Below are positions 30,041 to 34,122 of a stretch of DNA of 34,122 nt, piece after piece. The notes under the pieces are model-generated. The model saw only the letters and a program-made list of their open reading frames with translations, made no database searches and was not told the origin of the DNA. Both the position numbers and the translations under genes were made by a program. Origin of the DNA: Patescibacteria group bacterium (lineage in GTDB: Bacteria; Patescibacteriota; Patescibacteriia; UBA1558; UBA10009); NCBI GenBank assembly GCA_018817315.1, contig JAHITV010000029.1:1-34122 (forward strand), in the 5' to 3' direction. Every line of letters starts with the position of its first letter. Position 1 is the first letter of the stretch.

Positions 30041-31636
30041 ATGAAGACCATAAAGACACAACTTAAAGAAACAATTAAGAAGAGTTTAGATAAAACTGAC
30101 TTTCCTGCGGCTGTTTCTTTTGTAGTTAATTATCCTAGGATTTCCCAGTACGGAGATTACAGCACTAATGTAGCGATGATTATTGCTAAACAGTTAAGGA
30201 AACCGCCTTTAGAAATAGCCGGAGAATTGGTGAAAATTTTACAGAAGCAAAGATTCATCAAAGACATGTTTGAAAAAGTGGAATCAATCAAACCTGGTTT
30301 TATTAACTTTTATTTTTCTCCCACTTTCTTGAGTAAACAGGTTTCGGCAATTTTATCCCTTAAAGATGATTATGGCAAAAGTGATTTAGGTAAAAAACAA
30401 AAAGTGCAGATAGAATTCATTTCAGCCAACCCTACTGGTCCTTTAACTATTGGCAATGGTCGCGGTGGATTTTACGGTGATGTTTTAGGAAATGTTTTGG
30501 AAAAATGCGGTTTTAAAGTAATCAAGGAATATTTAATTAATGATGCCGGACAGCAGATTGAAAAATTAGGCCATTCAGTTTTACAGGATAATCAGGCAGT
30601 TTATCGTGGTGAGTATATTGATGATTTACATAACAGACTTAAAGGAGAAAGTGATCCTTATAAAGTTGGTCAAAAAGCAGCAAAAATAATTCTAACACAG
30701 CTTATAAAACCAACAGTGGAAAAACAGATGCAGATTAAGTTTGACAGATGGTTTTCCGAGGAAAAGGAATTAAGAAAAACTAAAAAAATTACTGAAGTTT
30801 TAAACTGGCTAAAAGAAAAAAAATATTTATATGAAAAAGACAATGCCTGGTGGTTTAGATCAAGTGATTTTGGTGATAACCGGGACAGAGTTTTAATTAA
30901 ACAGGATGGGGGATCTACTTATCTTGCCCAGGATTTTGCTTATTTAAAAAATAAATTTGCCGAAAGAAAATTTGTAACGGTTATAGATATCTGGGGAGCT
31001 GACCATCATGGAGAAGTTGCTGGTTTATTAAATGCTGCCAAAGCTTTGGGTTATAAGGATCAGCAAAAAATTATTTTACTTCAATTTGTCCGTTTAACTA
31101 AAGAAGGCAAAGAAGTCAGAATGTCCAAAAGAACTGGCTCTTATATAACTATGAGCGAATTAATAGAGACGGTCGGACATGATGTCGCCAGGTTTTTCTT
31201 TTTAATGTATAGTCCTAACAGTCATATTGATTTTGACATGGACTTAGCTTTAGAAAAATCAGAAAAGAATCCTGTTTATTATGTTCAGTATGCTTTTGCT
31301 CGGCTGTCCAGTATTTTAAACCAACCCCAAGTCACTTCACATTTCAAGAAAAGTCCAGCTGCTCTAGATTACAATCAGACTGAAGAATACACTTTAATTA
31401 AAGAAGTTATTAAGTGGCCGGAGATTTTAGAAGAAGCAGCATCTCTTTATCAAGTTCAGCTTTTACCAGCTTATGCTATTAGTTTAGCTGACAGGTTTCA
31501 TCAGTTTTATAATAATTGTCGGGTTATCAATAATGATGCAATTAATGTATCCAGAGTTGAATTAGTTAAACTAATGCGTAAGATTTTTTTAGAAGTCCTT
31601 TCTACCATTGGTGTTTCTGCGCCAGAAAAGATGTGA
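30041..31636 (+). CDS. argS: Arginyl-tRNA synthetase
   Basis: 531 residues. An N-terminal tRNA-binding domain (about 1-110) is followed by the class I catalytic core and a C-terminal anticodon-binding DALR domain (about 410-531). The signature HIGH region reads NPTGPLTIGNGRGG (130-143), so TIGN stands for H-x-G-H; the KMSKS region is VRMSKRTG (359-366); INDAGQQ and WGADHHG are typical ArgRS segments. Charging of tRNA-Arg is expected. It is divergent from smpB. A hairpin (31639) follows the stop. Confidence 0.95.
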   Translation: MKTIKTQLKETIKKSLDKTDFPAAVSFVVNYPRISQYGDYSTNVAMIIAKQLRKPPLEIAGELVKILQKQRFIKDMFEKVESIKPGFINFYFSPTFLSKQVSAILSLKDDYGKSDLGKKQKVQIEFISANPTGPLTIGNGRGGFYGDVLGNVLEKCGFKVIKEYLINDAGQQIEKLGHSVLQDNQAVYRGEYIDDLHNRLKGESDPYKVGQKAAKIILTQLIKPTVEKQMQIKFDRWFSEEKELRKTKKITEVLNWLKEKKYLYEKDNAWWFRSSDFGDNRDRVLIKQDGGSTYLAQDFAYLKNKFAERKFVTVIDIWGADHHGEVAGLLNAAKALGYKDQQKIILLQFVRLTKEGKEVRMSKRTGSYITMSELIETVGHDVARFFFLMYSPNSHIDFDMDLALEKSEKNPVYYVQYAFARLSSILNQPQVTSHFKKSPAALDYNQTEEYTLIKEVIKWPEILEEAASLYQVQLLPAYAISLADRFHQFYNNCRVINNDAINVSRVELVKLMRKIFLEVLSTIGVSAPEKM

Positions 31637-31638
31637 CC

Positions 31639-31666
31639 CCGCTCTAAATTTATTTAAAAAGAGCGG
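31639..31666 (+). terminator. Hairpin after argS
   Basis: CCGCTCT (31639-31645) pairs with AGAGCGG (31660-31666) around an AT-rich loop; no T-tract follows, so termination would be partial. Confidence 0.5.
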
Positions 31667-31668
31667 AG

Positions 31669-31697
31669 TTGACCTCTAAAAGCACCTTTGTTAAAAT
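31669..31697 (+). promoter_or_regulatory. Promoter of the membrane-anchored conserved protein
   Basis: TTGACC, a 17-base spacer, TAAAAT with TGT before it (extended -10). The -35 begins two bases after the argS hairpin. Confidence 0.8.
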
Positions 31698-31735
31698 GTA
31701 ATTTAGCTACAAGCTTATTTTTAACTTAAAGCACT

Positions 31736-32278
31736 ATGTTAGAAAACGAACAAAACAGTCCGATTTGGGAAAACGAGGAACAGATTCCTCCTGTTTCTCA
31801 AACTTCAACAACTCCCCCAGTCTCTCCTCAAAAGAAAAATATATGGCCTATTATTTTAGTGTTGTTGGTAGTGATTTTTGTGGGAATTTATTTAATTTCC
31901 CGCTTTACTGAACTTAATATTTTGGGATTAAACAAAAACACAGAAGATTCATCTGCGGTTGAGGCAGTGGATTGGCAGGCTGTTTTCCTTTCCACTGGTC
32001 AGATTTATTTTGGCGAGATTACTCACCTAGACAGCGATATTCTTATTTTGGAGAAAGTTTATTATCTACAAGCCAATACTTCTATTCAACAGGTTGAAGG
32101 AGAACAGATTCCTCAACAAAATCTTTCTTTGGTTAAATTAGGTGAAGAATTGTATGGCCCTAAAGATAAGATGACGATCAACATGGATCATGTGTTATTT
32201 ATTGAAGAACTTAAAAAAGATTCGCAGGTGGTTCAAGCAATCAAAAGATATATAGAAGAGGGGATTGATAGTTTGTAA
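31736..32278 (+). CDS. Membrane-anchored protein of unknown function
   Basis: 180 residues. A cytoplasmic Pro/Thr/Ser-rich start (about 1-33) is followed by one membrane helix (about 36-58) and a small external domain beginning VDWQAVFLSTGQIYFGEI, with beta-strand character, LVKLGEELYGP and a helical C-terminus. I do not recognise a named family. The layout resembles conserved envelope proteins of unknown role found in CPR genomes. It has its own strong promoter and terminator, so it is a single-gene unit and likely well expressed. Confidence 0.8.
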   Translation: MLENEQNSPIWENEEQIPPVSQTSTTPPVSPQKKNIWPIILVLLVVIFVGIYLISRFTELNILGLNKNTEDSSAVEAVDWQAVFLSTGQIYFGEITHLDSDILILEKVYYLQANTSIQQVEGEQIPQQNLSLVKLGEELYGPKDKMTINMDHVLFIEELKKDSQVVQAIKRYIEEGIDSL

Positions 32279-32302
32279 ATTTATTCAGAACTAAAAGACA
32301 AT

Positions 32303-32334
32303 AACCTTTGTAGTAAAATAATACAGAGGTTTTT
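32303..32334 (+). terminator. Intrinsic terminator
   Basis: AACCTTTGTA (32303-32312) pairs with TACAGAGGTT (32322-32331) with one wobble, then TTTTT. Confidence 0.85.
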
Positions 32335-32346
32335 GTATTAAAATAT

Positions 32347-32390
32347 AAACTATAAAGTATAAAGTAGTACTTTACACTTTATAGTTTTTT
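32347..32390 (+). terminator. Second, longer intrinsic terminator
   Basis: A 12-bp perfect stem AAACTATAAAGT (32347-32358) with ACTTTATAGTTT (32376-32387), enclosing an inner palindrome AAAGTAGTACTTT, followed by a run of T. The -35 of the next promoter lies in its loop and 3' arm. Confidence 0.8.
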
Positions 32391-32399
32391 TGCTATACT
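32371..32399 (+). promoter_or_regulatory. Promoter of the mini MerR gene, inside the terminator
   Basis: TTTACA, a 17-base spacer and TATACT with TGC before it (extended -10). Predicted leader of about 75 nt. Confidence 0.75.
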
Positions 32400-32480
32400 T
32401 AATATTAGTGAGGAACTGTGGATATCTGATAAGAATTTTGAAGGTAAAAGCACTATTTTCTTAAAAAAACAAAAATAAAA

Positions 32481-32708
32481 ATGAATAAAAGATTTTTAAA
32501 AATAGGTGAATTATCAAGAATAGTTGGAGTTTTGCCTTCAACAATAAATTTTTATACTAATGAGGGTTTATTAAAGGAAGTTAAAAGATCTCAAGGCGGT
32601 TATCGTTTATATGAACCAAAGTATGCGATTCAGAGATTAAAATATATTCACAAATTACAAAAAGATAAGCGATTAACAATTCAAGAAATTAAGAGGATCA
32701 TTAAATAA
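32481..32708 (+). CDS. Mini MerR-family DNA-binding protein
   Basis: 75 residues, only the winged-HTH part of MerR proteins: FLKIGELSRIVGVLPSTINF, YTNEGLL and GGYRLYEPK are the family landmarks. There is no effector-binding or dimerisation domain, and the protein stops soon after the recognition region, shorter than normal MerR regulators (about 120-280). It could bind DNA through a partner or as an antagonist. A 45-residue frame follows after 6 bases and is probably co-transcribed. Confidence 0.88.
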   Translation: MNKRFLKIGELSRIVGVLPSTINFYTNEGLLKEVKRSQGGYRLYEPKYAIQRLKYIHKLQKDKRLTIQEIKRIIK

Positions 32709-32714
32709 CAATTC

Positions 32715-32852
32715 ATGTTTAAAAGACCAACGAAAAAAATATATCGGGCCAAACTTGATAACAACAGAAGCATTATTGTTGGTTGGACTCGTTTTAAGCA
32801 AAAACCCACAAAGAATAGTTTTTGGTATACAGTAAAAACCTTACTTTTTTAA
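32715..32852 (+). CDS. 45-residue basic protein, co-transcribed with the MerR gene
   Basis: The frame starts MFKRPTKKIYRAKLDNNR and ends WYTVKTLLF. It begins 6 bases after the MerR stop with no promoter or terminator between. It is rich in Lys, Arg and aromatic residues and has no membrane segment. I do not recognise it. The tight spacing makes it a plausible gene, but it could be a chance frame. Confidence 0.45.
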   Translation: MFKRPTKKIYRAKLDNNRSIIVGWTRFKQKPTKNSFWYTVKTLLF

Positions 32853-33151
32853 GTTATTAAATACCGCTAAAGTTACTTTTGAGTGATAAGTTACTCAAAA
32901 GACAAAAGGCGGTTGTACCTTAAATAAAAGAAAGAAGGCCTTCATCCATGCTTGAAGGTCTTCTTTATTGGGTATGGTTGATAAATCATCTTATTTTTAT
33001 AAAGAATTATTGAAGATTAGCCATTTGATTTTTCTAATCAATTCTGCTTTAATAAATTATTAGATTAAATTTTTTTATTTAGCTTCAATATCATCAAGTT
33101 TCGGTTCTAAATTTATATTAAGTCAACATTTAATGGTGATTGTACATTTTA
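32853..33151. other. Gene-free region with two large hairpins
   Basis: About 300 bases with no convincing frame. It holds a two-level hairpin (outer ACCGC/GCGGT at 32863-32867 and 32909-32913, inner CTTTTGAGT/ACTCAAAAG at 32876-32884 and 32893-32901) and then a second long stem at 32931-32966. The rest is AT-rich without a recognised element. Confidence 0.5.
32931..32966 (+). terminator. Long stem-loop after the MerR unit
   Basis: A 14-bp stem (32931-32944 with 32953-32966, one G-U) around an 8-base loop; 3' end TTCTTTATTG, so only a weak T-tract. A terminator of the MerR unit or the core of an untranslated RNA. Confidence 0.6.
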
Positions 33152-33180
33152 TTAACAAACCCATTATTTTGTGATAAAAT
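33152..33180 (+). promoter_or_regulatory. Promoter of the beta-helix gene
   Basis: TTAACA, a 17-base spacer, TAAAAT with TGA before it (extended -10); leader of about 31 nt. Confidence 0.78.
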
Positions 33181-33217
33181 TGTATTGAAATACAGTTAAA
33201 ACGTTAATGTTTAATAA

Positions 33218-34122
33218 ATGAAAAAAGGACTCATTTCTATATTTTTAATAACCGGAACCTTGATTAGCATATGGTTCCTTTTTGGAGTAAAAAAAGTTCA
33301 GGCTGACGAATGCGGTGACGGCGTTGAGTATTGCAATTGTGGAGATACAGTAGTCGCCGATTATACTTTGGATGATAATTTGTATTGTTCTGACGAATTT
33401 GTGTTAATGGTTGGAGCAGACGATATTACTATTAATGGAGGGGGGTATACTATTAGTGGCGACGCTGAGGTCGGTATTTATAATGAAGGTTATAGTAATG
33501 TTACTATTACTAATTTTACTATTACTAATTTTGATGTCGGCATTCTTTTTTCTTCTTCCGATTCCAATAATCTGACCAATAATATCATTAGTTCCAACTC
33601 CTATGGAATTTATCTTGATTCTTCCACCTCTAATACTCTGACTAGCAACATAATGTCAGGTAATGGAAGAAACCTTTATGTTACCGGTTCTTATGATAAT
33701 ACTATAGGCATCTCTAATTTAGTTGAAAGCAAACCAGTTTATTATCTTTATGAAGCTTCAGACGAAACTTATGACGGAGATGATGGAGATATCGGTATGT
33801 TCTGGTGTATTTCCTGTACCAATGTAACTGTGAGAGACGCTTCTTTATCAACTAATAATTATGCCGGCGTTTACTTCTATAATACTGCCAGTTCCACCAT
33901 TCAGAATATTACCGTTAGTTCCAACTTCTATGGCATTCTTATTGCGTCTTCAACCCTTAGTTATCTAACCAGCAACACTGCCAGTTCAAATAGCTATGGA
34001 ATTTATCTTGATTCTTCCACCTCTAATACTCTGACTAGCAACATAATGTCAGGTAATGGAAGAAACCTTTATGTTACCGGTTCTTATGATAATACTATAG
34101 GCATCTCTAATTTAGTTGAAAG
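33218..34122 (+). CDS. Secreted parallel beta-helix (NosD/PbH1-like) protein, 3' partial
   Basis: The frame starts at ATG 33218 and is open to the window end (301 residues). A signal peptide MKKGLISIFLITGTLISIWF...VQA ends near residue 29; a Cys-rich segment (CGDGVEYCNCGD) follows. From about residue 65 come repeats rich in N, T, S, I and G, such as VTITNFTITNFDVGI and SNSYGIYLDSSTSNTLTSN, the pattern of right-handed beta-helix proteins (NosD and related carbohydrate- or surface-binding proteins). An Asp-rich and Cys-containing insert breaks the helix at about 183-203. A 129-base segment recurs exactly 393 bases later in frame. Function is unknown; a surface adhesin is possible. Confidence 0.85.
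   Translation, partial: MKKGLISIFLITGTLISIWFLFGVKKVQADECGDGVEYCNCGDTVVADYTLDDNLYCSDEFVLMVGADDITINGGGYTISGDAEVGIYNEGYSNVTITNFTITNFDVGILFSSSDSNNLTNNIISSNSYGIYLDSSTSNTLTSNIMSGNGRNLYVTGSYDNTIGISNLVESKPVYYLYEASDETYDGDDGDIGMFWCISCTNVTVRDASLSTNNYAGVYFYNTASSTIQNITVSSNFYGILIASSTLSYLTSNTASSNSYGIYLDSSTSNTLTSNIMSGNGRNLYVTGSYDNTIGISNLVE
33601..33729 (+). repeat. Exact internal repeat of the beta-helix gene, copy 1
   Basis: 129 bases identical to 33994-34122, offset 393 bases (131 codons), so it is an in-frame duplication. Confidence 0.95.
33994..34122 (+). repeat. Exact internal repeat of the beta-helix gene, copy 2
   Basis: Second copy; it runs into the window end, so the identity may continue beyond. 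Confidence 0.95.

Noticed and set aside
33440-34122. CRISPR-like spaced repeats in the Asn/Thr/Ser-rich region near the end
   Set aside because: The repeats are in-frame coding repeats of a beta-helix protein with a 393-base period and short degenerate motifs; no cas genes are in the window.

Overview
The window is AT-rich and densely packed, with short intergenic gaps. The gene set looks like a small-genome bacterium of the Candidate Phyla Radiation (Patescibacteria, Parcubacteria-like). The hints are a chromosomal type IV pilus operon next to an array of short pilins, many short conserved membrane-anchored proteins of unknown role, a one-piece tmRNA and no visible biosynthetic operons. TGA ends several genes, so the code is the standard bacterial one and not the Gracilibacteria/Absconditabacteria recoding. 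The lineage is inferred from gene content; there is no 16S gene here.

Layout. (1) 1-5568: type IV pilus motor operon: PilO-like (cut by the window edge), a PilP-like small protein, PilB, a lone CheY-like receiver, a PilT paralogue with degraded ATPase motifs, and PilC. (2) 5589-9099: five paralogous major-type pilins with near-constant N-termini and divergent four-cysteine C-termini, several with a terminator abutting the next promoter. (3) 9200-12811: prepilin peptidase and four minor pilins. (4) 12821-19839: housekeeping and envelope genes: ligA, gatC, gatA, a DedA-family protein, two anchored DsbA-like thioredoxins and lgt. (5) 19848-20666: a tiny basic peptide gene on the minus strand and a nitroreductase. 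(6) 20707-25433: a compact cluster of DUF5320, two NifX/NifB-like proteins, an FAD/NAD disulfide-reductase-like enzyme, a MinD-type ATPase with two 4Fe-4S motifs, a cation diffusion facilitator with an extra zinc ribbon, and a DUF134 regulator. It sits behind a near-consensus promoter with a palindrome over the -10. (7) 25584-27569, minus strand: a probable type II restriction-modification pair. (8) 27746-29939, minus strand: tRNA-Asp, rplT, rpmI, infC, ssrA (tmRNA) and smpB. (9) 30041-32852: argS, a membrane-anchored conserved protein, a mini MerR regulator and a small ORF. (10) 33218 to the end: a secreted beta-helix protein with an exact internal duplication.

How the parts may fit together. 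Regions 1-3 encode an almost complete pilus system. The two thioredoxins next to lgt could oxidise the cysteine pairs in the pilins and the cysteine-rich beta-helix protein (inference). Region 6 has the look of a metal or Fe-S handling unit in an organism with no nitrogenase genes in view; its function is not established. Promoters found by eye are sigma70-like, often with an extended -10 (TGn), and most starts lack a Shine-Dalgarno. The clearest exceptions are in region 6.
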